DNA of 48,133 nucleotides, taken from Candidatus Woesearchaeota archaeon (GTDB lineage: Archaea; Nanobdellota; Nanobdellia; Woesearchaeales; UBA11576). The stretch lies in NCBI GenBank assembly GCA_016208715.1, contig JACQXV010000090.1, forward strand, positions 1-48,133, written 5' to 3'. Shown in pieces: positions 23,727 to 33,689 of the stretch. How positions within the stretch are numbered: the first letter of the stretch is position 1; every line of letters begins with the position of its first letter. The notes beneath the pieces are model-generated. The model was given only the letters and a program-made list of their open reading frames with translations. It made no database searches and was not told where the DNA came from. Made by a program: the position numbers and the translations under genes.

Positions 23727-24547
23727 TCTATATCCTCCTTGTCAACACCGAAATCCTGAACACGGTGCTTGATATCTGTCACGTAGTTTTCCAACACGCG
23801 TCCAAAGAAACCATCACACACAACGCCTCCGCTGAGTTTGAGGTTTGCTTCCAAGAAAGGATCTCGCCGGTAGCGTTTTTCTTGCGCGCACATGTCTTCA
23901 AATATTAACTTATAGGCGTGCGAGCATGAGTTCATGTATGGGTAATCAGCTGCTATCCTTTTTTGAATTTCCTCCACTGTCGCGGGCTGCACTTTCCACG
24001 TCAAACGGAGTGTTACGTCAACCGTCAGCGGTACAAGCCACTGCGGGATAAAGATTGGTTTACCTTTAATGTCTGTAAGCAGTGGTTCCAAAATTTTTTC
24101 CTCTACATACGTTGATCCAAGCGAGGTTTGCATACCTCCTTCTTCTGCCACCTGTGCAATAACTGCAATAGCATCGCCTTGCTCGTACAACTCACTTGTC
24201 GGATCATCGTACGCCCCAAAATAAGCATGCAGTCTCGGTGCGCGGTACTCTGTTCCTGTCACGAGATCACGAACTAATGCATCGAGGCCTCGCAGCTGAA
24301 CATCATAGGGAACTAACTGAATCTTTGGTTTACCTGTCTCCACACAGCCAACATTGAATTGCCAGTTTCCCTGATAATTCCATTCAGGCCGTGTGTAACG
24401 GTTTGTTTGCAGATACCGTTGCATCCGTTGCAGCGAATCGTTTGTGTATGGAATGATGCCGCGACCATTCTGTATTTGTTTCTTGATCGCCCGCTTCAAA
24501 TCCTTGGGAAGAATTTTATGCTCGTACACGTTTGCGAATTCTTGCAT
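23723..24547 (-). CDS. Hypothetical protein, 274 aa, partner of the SPFH protein
   Basis: Family not recognised. It is soluble, without signal peptide or membrane helix. The N-terminus is basic (LPKDLKRAIKKQIQNGRG). The centre contains many aromatic residues (YTRPEWNYQGNWQFNVG, LHAYFGAYDDPTSELYEQGD) and the segment FIPQWLVPLTVDVTLRLTWKVQP looks beta-stranded. It is the first gene of a three-gene unit with overlapping ends, so the product probably works with the SPFH protein. ATG 24547 follows GGTGTGAA, and TATA-like GTATAAAGC lies about 45-50 nt upstream. Confidence 0.8.
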   Translation of the reverse strand: MQEFANVYEHKILPKDLKRAIKKQIQNGRGIIPYTNDSLQRMQRYLQTNRYTRPEWNYQGNWQFNVGCVETGKPKIQLVPYDVQLRGLDALVRDLVTGTEYRAPRLHAYFGAYDDPTSELYEQGDAIAVIAQVAEEGGMQTSLGSTYVEEKILEPLLTDIKGKPIFIPQWLVPLTVDVTLRLTWKVQPATVEEIQKRIAADYPYMNSCSHAYKLIFEDMCAQEKRYRRDPFLEANLKLSGGVVCDGFFGRVLENYVTDIKHRVQDFGVDKEDIE

Positions 24548-24818
24548 TTCACACCACTTGTTTTGAGTTGATGATGTACTGATGTTCGTTTGCTTTATAC
24601 TAACTTTCGCTTGAAAAGCAAGAAATTATTCATGCAAAATGAAATATCTTCTGTCAGTTAGAATATTCTTCGAGTATACGCTATGAAAACGAAGAAATTT
24701 CAGAAGTAGTGAAAAATTAGGGTGCACTTTGCGATCAAAAGGAACGCTTACGCTACATCTCGATCAAAAATCAATACAGAAATCAAAAATAATTTTAAAA
24801 TAAAAAATGAAAACCACA
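24548..24818. other. Spacer between 23S 3' end and the SPFH operon
   Basis: AT-rich, with no ORF or RNA gene seen. In particular no 5S rRNA lies here. Confidence 0.6.
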
Positions 24819-24834
24819 CATAGGAAAGTACAAA
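24819..24834 (-). other. 3' arm of 23S terminal/processing stem
   Basis: This 16-mer pairs without mismatch with 27729-27744. In archaea such stems flanking 23S carry the site cut by the splicing endonuclease. Confidence 0.75.
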
Positions 24835-27738
24835 GATATGGACGATTGGTAACTGCGTGCTAAACACATCGCGTGAGCTTTGTGCGTACACACCAGTCCC
24901 ATCAAACGGGTCTTTTTCCCGAGTCCTATGATGTCTCTTTTTGCGGAGAGCTTCATGCTTAGATGCTTTCAGCATTTATCTCCAAAGGCGTAGCTGCTCG
25001 GCGTGCCTTGTCAGACAACCGATCGACCAGAGGCCTCGAACCCCCGTTCCTCTCGTACTAGAAGGTCCTTCCACTCAGACATCAAACATTTCCAGTAGAT
25101 ATTAAACAAACTGCCTCACAGCGTTCTGAACCCAGCTCACGATCCCTTTTAATGGGTGAACACCCCCACCCTTGGCCGCTTCTGCACGACCAGGATAGGA
25201 AGAGCCGACATCGATGTAGCAAGCCGCGCCGTCGATATGAGCTCTCGGGCGCGACAACTCTGTTATCCCCGGAGTAACTTTTCGGTCATCTCCGACCCCC
25301 ACCAAGGAGGTACGGAGGTTCGCTAGACCAAACTTTCGTTCTTGGATTGCTTCTTGGTTGCGATCCAATCAGGCTGGCTTTTACTCTTGCACTCTACAGC
25401 GGATTTCCGACCCGCCTGAGCCAACCATTGGGCACTACTGATATTCTTTCAGTAGTGTGCCACCCCAGCCAAACTGTCCACTTGCCGCTGTCCTAAACCA
25501 GTTAGTTAGCAACGTAAGATCCGAAGAGTGGTGTTACATCGTCGCCTATCTATGGTCTGGCGACCATATCGTAGCGGCTCCCACTTACCCTATACAACAG
25601 ACCTCACGTCGCAACAACAAGCTACAGTAAAGTTTCACGGGGTCTTCACTTCCCACTGGAAATCTCTGGCTTTTGCACCAGAAAAGAGTGTTCGGGGGCT
25701 TCAATCTAGGGACAGTGTGGATCTCATTGCGCCATTCATGCAAGCCGTCATTCAAACGGCAAGGTATTACGCTACCTTAAGAGAGTTATAGTTACCCCCG
25801 CCGTTTACCTGCTCTTAGCTCCGTTGAACCGAAGTTTCAAGTACAGGCACTGGGCAGACGTCACCTTCCGTACACACCATTTCTGGCTAGCGGAAAGTTG
25901 TGTTTTTGTTAAACAGTTGGACCCACTTAGTTATTGCACCCTGCAATCGCAAGTATATGCTCACGACTGTAGGGACCCCTTAAACCGAAGTTACGGGGCC
26001 AATATGCCGAGTTCCCTTAGACTGATTACACCCTCACACCTTAGGCTTCTCACCTAGGGGCACCTGTGCTGGTTCTGGGTATGATTACACGCGATCCTTT
26101 CCTTGTCCTTTTTCATGGCGTCCAGGCATTAACAGAACGGATCAAAGACCCGCTATTCCCAAGTTTCATCGAGTTCTCATCATTACTATTCTCCCTCGAT
26201 GTACAGTGGTTATCACAGACGATGGTCTGTGTCTATCTAGCCCAAACGGTCAGTACAAAGACTTGTGTTGCCACACGTACGCGTGTAGTAAAGGAATCTT
26301 AACCTTTTTCCCTTTCCCGTACTACCTGTTAGGTGTACAGTTAGGATCAACTTACCCTTGACTGAACTGCATTGTCAAGGAACCCTTGCCCTTCCGGTGG
26401 TCATGATTCTCACATGACTCTGTTCCTACTCTCACCAGGATCCTCATTTGCACAAGATTCACTCATCCTCTCAGACGAGCTTTTGCTCTTGCACAACGCC
26501 TGCCTACCACAAACCTTTCGGTTGTCTGAAGTATCGGTAACCGATTTAGCCCCGTCCATTTTCAGGGCCTATATTCTTGACAAGTAAGCTGTTACGCACT
26601 TATTATAGGGTGGCTGCTTCTAAGCCAACCTCCTCGCTGTCTTTGAACATAGACACCTTTCACCCTTTCACACTTGATCGGTATTTTGGGACCTTAACTT
26701 CAGTCTGGGTTGTTCCCCTTTCGGACCCTCCCGTTACGGGAGACCCCCGTCCCCTCAAGTCTACGACACGGAAACATTCGGAGTTGGACAAGGAACCGAG
26801 ATCTTTCGACCCCTAAATCCCAAATCCGTCTCTCTACCTCTTCCGTTGTCTCGTCGAGGATTTGACTGCGGCCAAATTCGACAGGAACCAGCTATCACCG
26901 AGCTCGATTGGCTTTTCACCCCTAGCCCCAGGTTAGAAGAACACTTGCACGTAGCACCTCTTCAGGCCTCCACGCAGTTTTACCCGCGCTTCACCTTACC
27001 CAGGGTTAGATCGCTCGGCTTCGGGTCGCATCCAAGTGACTCCAGGCACTTTCATACCTCGCGCCTCATTGCTTGCGCGCATATCGGTTTCCCTTCGGGT
27101 CCTCCATTAGCAGGATTACCCTTGCCACTCAGATGCACTCCCTGGCACGTTATTCAAAACGGACGATGCAACGCCGTAACGCCGCATCCCTCCATGACTA
27201 GTAGGTTTCAGAGTCTTTTAACTCCCTGTTAAGGGTTCTTTTCAACTTTCCATCGCTGTACTTGTACGCTATCGGTCTCAAGAAGTATTTAAGGTTGGAA
27301 GTTGATGCCTCCCAAATTCACGCCTCATCTCCAAGAGACGCTACTCAGGATTCTGTCACACCACGCCAGTCTACCAATACGGGGCTATCACCCTCTTTGG
27401 CAGCGCTTTCCAGCGCACTTCTCGTTGGCTGGCACAGGCTAAAAGACAGTCCTGTAACACCACATCCCTTGCATGTTTCCATGCAAGATTCGGTTTGCCT
27501 ATTGCTGTGTTCGGTCGCTCTTACTAACAGCATCTCGTTTGATTTCTTTTCCTGCAGGTACTAAGACGTTTCAATTCCCTGCGTTCCCTATCCTTTCGGA
27601 TTTATTGAGAAGTCTCATTCGGGCATCTCCGGTTCAAAGCCTACATGCGGCTCGCCGAAGCTTACTGCAGCTTGTCACACCCTTCGTCGGCCTCTTGAGC
27701 CCAGTCATCCACCTACTAGCTTAAATTATTTGTACTTT
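24825..27738 (-). rRNA. rrl: 23S ribosomal RNA
   Basis: Conserved marks are read on the minus strand: the sarcin-ricin loop AGTACGAGAGGAAC near 25046-25064, peptidyl-transferase and GTPase-centre regions, and the 5' sequence GCTAGTAGGTGGATGACTGG near 27700-27720. Ends are estimated from the terminal helix: CATAGGAAAGTACAAA at the 5' side (27744-27729) is perfectly complementary over 16 bases to the 3' side (24834-24819), the closing stem plus its processing extension. The length of about 2.9 kb is normal, with no large insertion seen. ORFs predicted inside it are spurious. Confidence 0.97.
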
Positions 27739-27744
27739 CCTATG
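27729..27744 (-). other. 5' arm of 23S terminal/processing stem
   Basis: Perfect 16-bp complement of 24819-24834; includes the start of mature 23S helix 1 and its extension. Confidence 0.75.
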
Positions 27745-27962
27745 CATGGCTTCATGAACATGACATTGGGTTTGAGCGGTTTGTCGACGAAGAAACTCGC
27801 CGTACTCCGATCGCTCATGCCTGTCTCTACCCTGTGATTCGTGAACCGCACTGTCACGAACTGCACCGTCTCACGCCGCACATGGCGCGATTATCTACGG
27901 AATTCACCTAAATGTGTGAATGTGATTTCTGTACTTGTTGTTTGTGATGAAATATACTTCGA

Positions 27963-28036
27963 TGGACCCGTCGGGATTTGAACCCGAGGCCCCCGCCTTG
28001 CAAGGGCGGTGCTCTACCAGGCTGAGCTACAGGCCC
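27963..28036 (-). tRNA. tRNA-Ala(UGC)
   Basis: Lies in the 16S-23S spacer, the standard place in many archaea. The acceptor stem GGGCCUG/CGGGUCC has the G3:U70 pair that identifies tRNA-Ala. The anticodon loop reads CTTGCAA with UGC. The T arm CGGGTTCAAATCCCG is regular. A73 is encoded, CCA is not. No intron. Confidence 0.98.
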
Positions 28037-28100
28037 GATGATGAGCATTTCTTTTTATCGCTGGTGATCTATGAAAATAAAAATTTATGAAAATAAAAAG

Positions 28101-28128
28101 AGAGAGTGTCTGAAGCAGGTGTGCTCAA
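28101..28128 (-). other. 3' arm of 16S processing stem
   Basis: AGAGAGTGT-CT-GAAGCA-GGTGTG-CTCAA pairs with 29775-29803, leaving two internal loops around a short helix, as expected for a bulge-helix-bulge cleavage site on pre-16S. Confidence 0.65.
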
Positions 28129-28220
28129 CTTCTCATTGATTTCACAAAATAATTTTAATCTTTTTTCTTAACGAAAAAAGAATTATTTTTTCTTTCTACA
28201 AAGAAAGTATAGAAAGAAAA

Positions 28221-29691
<1,471 letters not shown>

Positions 29692-30045
29692 TGTTTTCGT
29701 GTATGGCCGCTATTCATAGCTTCTTTGCATTGCTATAGACTGAATTAATTATTTTAAAGGAAATCAACGTATGTTTGAGCTGCTCTTGCTTCAAACACTC
29801 TCTACTTCATACTTGAGAGGTTCTTCTCAAGCATACACGCATTTCTTCCCGAATCGGAAGAGAATTATGGAGGCGATAAAACAAAATAGGTGATTTGCAA
29901 GAGAAAGAGCTTATTTATAAAGCTTGTGGGCTATCTTGTGGGCTATTATTGGATTAAAATTTCACCAGAATTGCCGGTTTTGAAGAGCCCTCGAAAACTA
30001 AGTCCATGCATAAAATGAATCAGGAAAAATTTGAAACAAGTACAA
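29692..30045 (-). promoter_or_regulatory. rRNA operon leader and promoter
   Basis: No gene in this 354-bp stretch. CTTTATAAATA on the minus strand (about 29923-29913) is an excellent TATA box, placing the transcription start near 29888. The leader then contains the 5' arm of the 16S processing stem at 29775-29803. Confidence 0.7.
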
Positions 30046-30156
30046 TTATGCCGTAGCGTGTTTAGCGCGTCTTCGCTTCTCCTTTCTCATGCGTTTACGC
30101 TGCCACTTCCATCGCATCTGACCTTTCTTCTTCCAACGTCTTGAACTTCGTTTCAT
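30046..30156 (-). CDS. rpl41e: Ribosomal protein eL41, 36 aa
   Basis: This tiny, extremely basic protein belongs to the 50S subunit. The translated frame runs from ATG 30156 to TAA 30048. Its core MRWKWQRKRMRKEKRRR fits the eL41 pattern MRxKWxxKRMRxxKRxRxK of eukaryotic and archaeal members. The usual eL41 is about 25 residues; here there is an extra N-terminal MKRSSRRWKKKGQ, or translation starts at the internal ATG (30117). It lies 240 bp upstream of the rRNA promoter on the same strand. It is too short for most gene finders. Confidence 0.8.
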   Translation of the reverse strand: MKRSSRRWKKKGQMRWKWQRKRMRKEKRRRAKHATA

Positions 30157-30226
30157 TATTTCTTCACAATCATGAATGATTGCTACTGGACCTCCGATAT
30201 TATTTCTTGTCCTGTTATTTATTCAA

Positions 30227-30301
30227 TGCTCCGTCCGGGATTTGAACCCGGGTCTTCGGATCGAAAATCCGAAATGATTGGCCGGACTACACCAACGGAG
30301 C
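30227..30301 (-). tRNA. tRNA-Glu(UUC)
   Basis: Acceptor stem GCUCCGU/ACGGAGC, D arm with GTGTAGTCCGGCC, anticodon arm TCGGA-TTTTCGA-TCCGA with anticodon UUC, T arm CCGGGTTCAAATCCCGG. 75 nt with A73; no intron and no encoded CCA. TATA-like GCATAAATAGC lies about 20-28 nt upstream. Confidence 0.97.
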
Positions 30302-30518
30302 GGATTATATGCTATTTATGCTATTTGACGGAAAAAGGGTTGTTTAAAAATGTTTGGGCGGGCCGTAATCCCACATCATGCCACTTTTGCTTGTCCTCAA
30401 GGTTGGTGTGTAGCTCGGAGCGTGCGCTTTGCTGTATCTGTAAACCTGAGTGTTCCAGCAAAAACATCTTGCGACGCACGACATCCTTGCAAGGAAACCT
30501 GTCGGGCGTTAACGGTCC

Positions 30519-30561
30519 GGGACATCTGACAGGGTTCCCTCATAGGGATGTCAGATGTCCC
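30519..30561. repeat. Perfect 13-bp hairpin
   Basis: GGGACATCTGACA (30519-30531) and TGTCAGATGTCCC (30549-30561) are perfect complements. The loop holds a second stem TCCCT/AGGGA. Confidence 0.85.
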
Positions 30562-30636
30562 AGCAAGGAGGACGGGGCAGCGTGTAACGGCACCCCGATG
30601 GAACGATGCGGACGTCGCGTTGAAAAGTCTTCTTCA

Positions 30637-30841
30637 TGCACAAAAATGTCGCCAAACATTTTTGTGTAGGGTTTGAAACCCCGCCCTTTAGGGCGACATT
30701 TTTGGCATCCTAAATGTCAGAAATGCAAAGCATTTCTGAGCATGCTCAGAAACTAAAGGTTTCTGACAAATCGGTCTATACATGCAGGCGTCCGTTCAAA
30801 CTCCGCACTTTAGTGCGGAGTAGGACGCCTGCGACCGATTT
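30637..30841. repeat. Structured repeat unit, copy 2, with complete third hairpin
   Basis: 30637-30799 matches 21064-21226 almost exactly. The third hairpin is complete here: AAATCGGTC/GACCGATTT, GCAGGCGTCC/GGACGCCTGC and CTCCGCAC/GTGCGGAG are all perfect nested stems between 30768 and 30841. The whole unit could fold as three successive structured domains in RNA or single-stranded DNA. Confidence 0.95.
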
Positions 30842-30866
30842 TTATGATAATGCAAAAACAAAAAGA

Positions 30867-30979
30867 TGGGCTTGAGGGGATTTGAACCCCCGACCACTGG
30901 CTCTCTTAGATCGTCTCTAAGATTGTCTGAAACGTAGCCATATAAGACCAGCGCTCCAACCAGATTAAGCTACAAGCCC
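30867..30979 (-). tRNA. tRNA-Ile(UAU) with 38-nt intron
   Basis: Acceptor stem GGGCUUG/CAAGCCC, D arm GCTT...GAGC-type, T arm GGGGG/CCCCT. The anticodon stem CTGGT pairs with GCCAG. The 5' side of the loop reads C-T-TAT-A, so the anticodon is UAU. Between position 37 and position 38 lies a 38-nt intron beginning TGGCTACG, which contains a 6-bp hairpin TCTTAG/CTAAGA; TGGCT and AGCCA next to the junctions can form the central helix of a bulge-helix-bulge. Most archaea read AUA with an agmatidine-modified CAU tRNA, so UAU is notable. Isoleucine identity follows from the anticodon. Confidence 0.88.
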
Positions 30980-31182
30980 GCGAGTAGCCCGTTCACTTGT
31001 TACAGATCACTGCTTCTTCATTGCTGTCGAAGCTGTATTTTATAACAACATTCTTACGAGTGTTGTCTTCGTGAACGAACGTGTAGGCCCAAGCAAAAGA
31101 TTATTCCATCAAAAGATGAAACATCCTGCTTGGGACAAAAATAATCAAGAAAAAAGAAGTATAAAAAAGTAACTGAAAAGAA

Positions 31183-31272
31183 TTACTGGTATCTTGCTTT
31201 TACTTTTTCTTCAAAAGCAGACCATGCCGCAGGTGAAACAAAATCTTTTGCATAGGTAAGCAATTCATCCAT
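31183..31272 (-). pseudogene. Possible detached C-terminal fragment, 29 aa
   Basis: A short frame MDELLTYAKDFVSPAAWSAF... ends at TAA 31185. It reads like a normal helical protein C-terminus, and it follows the 311-codon frame after a GC-rich block in a different reading frame. It may be the lost end of that gene, or a chance ORF. Confidence 0.3.
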
Positions 31273-31292
31273 TGTAGGGCCCGTTCGCGCAC

Positions 31293-32189
31293 TTACCCTA
31301 CGCTCCCCACATTTTCGCGCGTTGCGCTAGCGTGCACCAGACCACGCTCTCGCGGCTCCGCCTCTACCCGAACGAAGCGCCCCCTGTTGAGGAGGTTGCC
31401 GTCGCCCCTGAGACCGCTGTTGCTGTCGCCAAGACACAAGAGACGCCCTTGGTGTTGTTCGGGATTGAATTGTTTATTATTGAATGGGTGCCACACGCCA
31501 AGCTTTTCTGTTTTGAATATATCTTTTGCACGTTGAATAACTCCTTGTGCATTCGCTTTACTTCCAGCGTACGTGATGACTTGTGAATCAGTGACTTTTC
31601 CTTCTCTGTCTGTTAACCGATCGATGGTTTCATATCCCGCGATTGTTTTTCTTGCGAGTGCAAGAGGGCGTACAACAACGTACGGTGTACAGTCTGCATT
31701 ATGCGCTTGTGCTTCTCCTGCAAGAAGCTGTTCATAAGAAAAAACTTGAACACTTCTTCCGTCGGGCATGCCTCCTTCTGTAACGAGCGGTGTGAAAACG
31801 TCTCCTTTGTATAAATCAGAAAAGATTGCAGCGTACAAATCATTCAAACCGCCCTTTTTTTGTTCACGCAGTTCTAATGCACGTGCAACTTTATCAGGAG
31901 GAAGAAGTCCCCACTTTCCATCATTGCCGCCGTGATATGTTGCAACAACACAATCATCTTTCTTAACACCCAATCTTGGAACATCAGCAGCCACAACTCC
32001 CGAAAGATCCTCACTATTTGCGGTCAGCCATTCAGTATACGGCCAATTTTCAAGAAGCAAATGAGCAGGCGCAACAAATCCCCCCTTTGTTCGGCATTCT
32101 TCTTCAACCGCACGTTGCGCATCAGGAATATTCGTTCGATACACCGGTTCTCCAGTGTAAATAACCGTAGATATCAATTGCATGCTCAT
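31293..32189 (-). CDS. Hypothetical protein, about 298 aa, C-terminus probably altered
   Basis: Family not recognised. ATG 32189 is chosen, because GGAGGTTGAT lies 4 nt upstream (32194-32203), a near-perfect ribosome binding site; the frame is open 13 codons further up. Up to about residue 245 the sequence looks like an ordinary soluble alpha/beta protein (DDCVVATYHGGNDGKWGLLPP, in part; VITYAGSKANAQGVIQRAKDIF). The last 50 residues (LLCLGDSNSGLRGDG, RVEAEPRERG) are encoded by a GC-rich block of unlike composition, and look like an out-of-frame reading. Function unknown. Confidence 0.7.
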   Translation of the reverse strand: MSMQLISTVIYTGEPVYRTNIPDAQRAVEEECRTKGGFVAPAHLLLENWPYTEWLTANSEDLSGVVAADVPRLGVKKDDCVVATYHGGNDGKWGLLPPDKVARALELREQKKGGLNDLYAAIFSDLYKGDVFTPLVTEGGMPDGRSVQVFSYEQLLAGEAQAHNADCTPYVVVRPLALARKTIAGYETIDRLTDREGKVTDSQVITYAGSKANAQGVIQRAKDIFKTEKLGVWHPFNNKQFNPEQHQGRLLCLGDSNSGLRGDGNLLNRGRFVRVEAEPRERGLVHASATRENVGSVG

Positions 32190-32325
32190 CCTAATCAACC
32201 TCCAAATAGTACTGTTGAATCCCAACAAAAATCATTCTTTAATCATTCTTTATAAACAGTCTTTATTTAACCACTAATAAGAGGCATTGTTTGCTGTTCT
32301 GGCGTTGATTTTTCTTTTGTCAAAT

Positions 32326-32390
32326 AATATTAGTTGAGTGCCATACATGCCATCCGGTCTGTGACTGGTGGTAGGCGCTCAAGTAATATT
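32326..32390. repeat. 65-bp two-stem hairpin element
   Basis: Left arm 32326-32342 (AATATTAGTTGAGTGCC) pairs with right arm 32374-32390 at 15 of 17 positions. Inside, CCATCCGGTC and GACTGGTGG form a second stem. It lies between the tRNA-Gly gene and the 298-aa gene; a small RNA or another repeat family member is possible. Confidence 0.6.
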
Positions 32391-32426
32391 ATAAGTTTTA
32401 CTTGTTGCAGAATGACGCAAGAGAAA

Positions 32427-32497
32427 TGCGCCAGCCGGGAATCGAACCCGGGCCCCAGCCTTGGCAAGGCCGAATTGTACCATTCAACCACTGGCGC
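32427..32497 (-). tRNA. tRNA-Gly(GCC)
   Basis: Acceptor stem GCGCCAG/CUGGCGC, anticodon arm CGGCC-TTGCCAA-GGCTG with anticodon GCC, T arm CCGGGTTCGATTCCCGG. 71 nt including A73; no intron and no encoded CCA. Confidence 0.97.
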
Positions 32498-32535
32498 GGA
32501 TAAGCTATGAATAATGGAACATCAAGACAATTAAG

Positions 32536-32631
32536 TGGGCCCGCCCGGATTTTCAAGCGTTTTTTAGGCGTTCTCGAACCGGGGACATACACCGTGTAAG
32601 GGTGTCGTCATAGCCGCTAGACCACGAGCCC
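32536..32631 (-). tRNA. tRNA-Val(UAC) with intron in the T loop
   Basis: Acceptor stem GGGCUCG/CGGGCCC, D arm GTC...GAC, anticodon arm ACACC-CTTACAC-GGTGT with anticodon UAC. The T stem CCCGG/CCGGG is present but its loop is 30 nt instead of 7: TTCGA, then about 23 extra bases, then AT. TTCGAG and CTTGAA at the insert ends can pair over 6 bp, as a relaxed bulge-helix-bulge would need. Removing the insert gives a normal 73-nt tRNA. T-loop introns are known mainly from Thermoproteales. Confidence 0.85.
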
Positions 32632-32783
32632 AGTGTCGCGTGCGAATTTCAAGCACCTTTATTAAGTTGTTGAAGGATCATTTATCACAATAAAGTGACA
32701 ACAGTCTCAAAAGACTTATATAGAATAGAGCACAACTAAATGCACAAATCTTTAATAGTGCCTTGACGCAAAGAAAACTCACC

Positions 32784-33557
32784 ATGGAAGAAAAAATCTA
32801 CGCCATTCTCATGGACCAGGATGAGATAACCTGGCAGACTATCCTGCTCGAACTCATCAAGAACGAAGAGATGGATCCGTGGGATATCAACATCTCAAAG
32901 CTTGCTGAGCGGTACATCGGCACACTCAAGAAACTCCAAGAGATGAACCTACACGTGAGCGGCAAAGTGCTCCTTGCTGCGGCAATCCTTCTGCGCATAA
33001 AATCAAGCAGGCTCGTTGGAGAAGACCTTCTTGAGTTTGACCGCCTGCTTGCGTCAAACGATCTGCAGGACAGCCTCTACGACGACAACGGCGAGGGCGC
33101 TGATGGCAAGAGCAAGTACCAAGGCCTTACGTGGGAACAAGCACAACAGCTTAAACTCATTCCACGCACGCCTCAACCACGCAAGCGCAAAGTCTCCATC
33201 TACGATCTCATCGACGCGCTCGCACAAGCGCTCAATGTCCGGCATCGGCGTATACTCAACCGTGTTCCGCAAGGCACTCTTGAAGCTCCAGAGAAAGCAT
33301 ACGACATTACAGAGCTTATGGACAAGATCTACAATGATGTCGTCAATCATCTGAGATTGTCACAAGAAGACCGCATGTTGTTTGCACAGCTGATCCCCTC
33401 CGACAGCAAAAAAGACAAAGTACTCACTTTTATTCCTCTTTTGCATCTCACCAATGCACGAAAAGTAGATCTCGAGCAAGATCAGCATTTTGGAGACATC
33501 TGGGTGAAAAAAGCACAATTAGATTCTGCAGTTGCGCAAGCGAAAAGTGAAAAGTGA
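32784..33557 (+). CDS. scpA: Segregation and condensation protein A (kleisin)
   Basis: ScpA is the kleisin subunit that bridges SMC heads in chromosome condensation. The N-terminal signature is clear: ILLELIKNEEMDPWDINISKL, then YIGTLKKLQEMNLHVSGKVLLAAAILLRIKSS. The C-terminal winged helix follows (LSQEDRMLFAQLI, FIPLLHLTNARKVDLEQDQHFGDIWV). At 257 residues it is full length. ATG 32784 is chosen over TTG 32763. No ScpB or SMC lies in the window. TATA-like ACTTATATAG lies at about 32713. Confidence 0.95.
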   Translation: MEEKIYAILMDQDEITWQTILLELIKNEEMDPWDINISKLAERYIGTLKKLQEMNLHVSGKVLLAAAILLRIKSSRLVGEDLLEFDRLLASNDLQDSLYDDNGEGADGKSKYQGLTWEQAQQLKLIPRTPQPRKRKVSIYDLIDALAQALNVRHRRILNRVPQGTLEAPEKAYDITELMDKIYNDVVNHLRLSQEDRMLFAQLIPSDSKKDKVLTFIPLLHLTNARKVDLEQDQHFGDIWVKKAQLDSAVAQAKSEK

Positions 33558-33689
33558 ACTTCTGTTGCGCTTGACAGAGTGCGAATTGTCGACGGTTCTT
33601 TTGGTTTTTCGTGTAAAAGAATGCGATATGTTCATCGATGTATGGTTTAACAAAATATATAAAGCAACCGTTGTTGTTGAGAACAGCAC

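Larger units (their letters stand above)
30302..30866. other. 565-bp repeat-rich intergenic region between two tRNAs
   Basis: No protein gene is supported; a 165-codon plus-strand frame runs across tRNA-Glu and is rejected. The region is GC-richer than most spacers. It holds a 43-bp hairpin at 30519-30561 and the structured repeat at 30637-30841. Confidence 0.6.

Noticed and set aside
28037-28113. Box C/D-like sRNA (ATGATGA ... CTGA) after tRNA-Ala
   Set aside because: No convincing D' or C' boxes, and CTGA lies within the 16S processing stem.
30172-30669. 165-codon plus-strand ORF
   Set aside because: It runs through tRNA-Glu and structured repeats.
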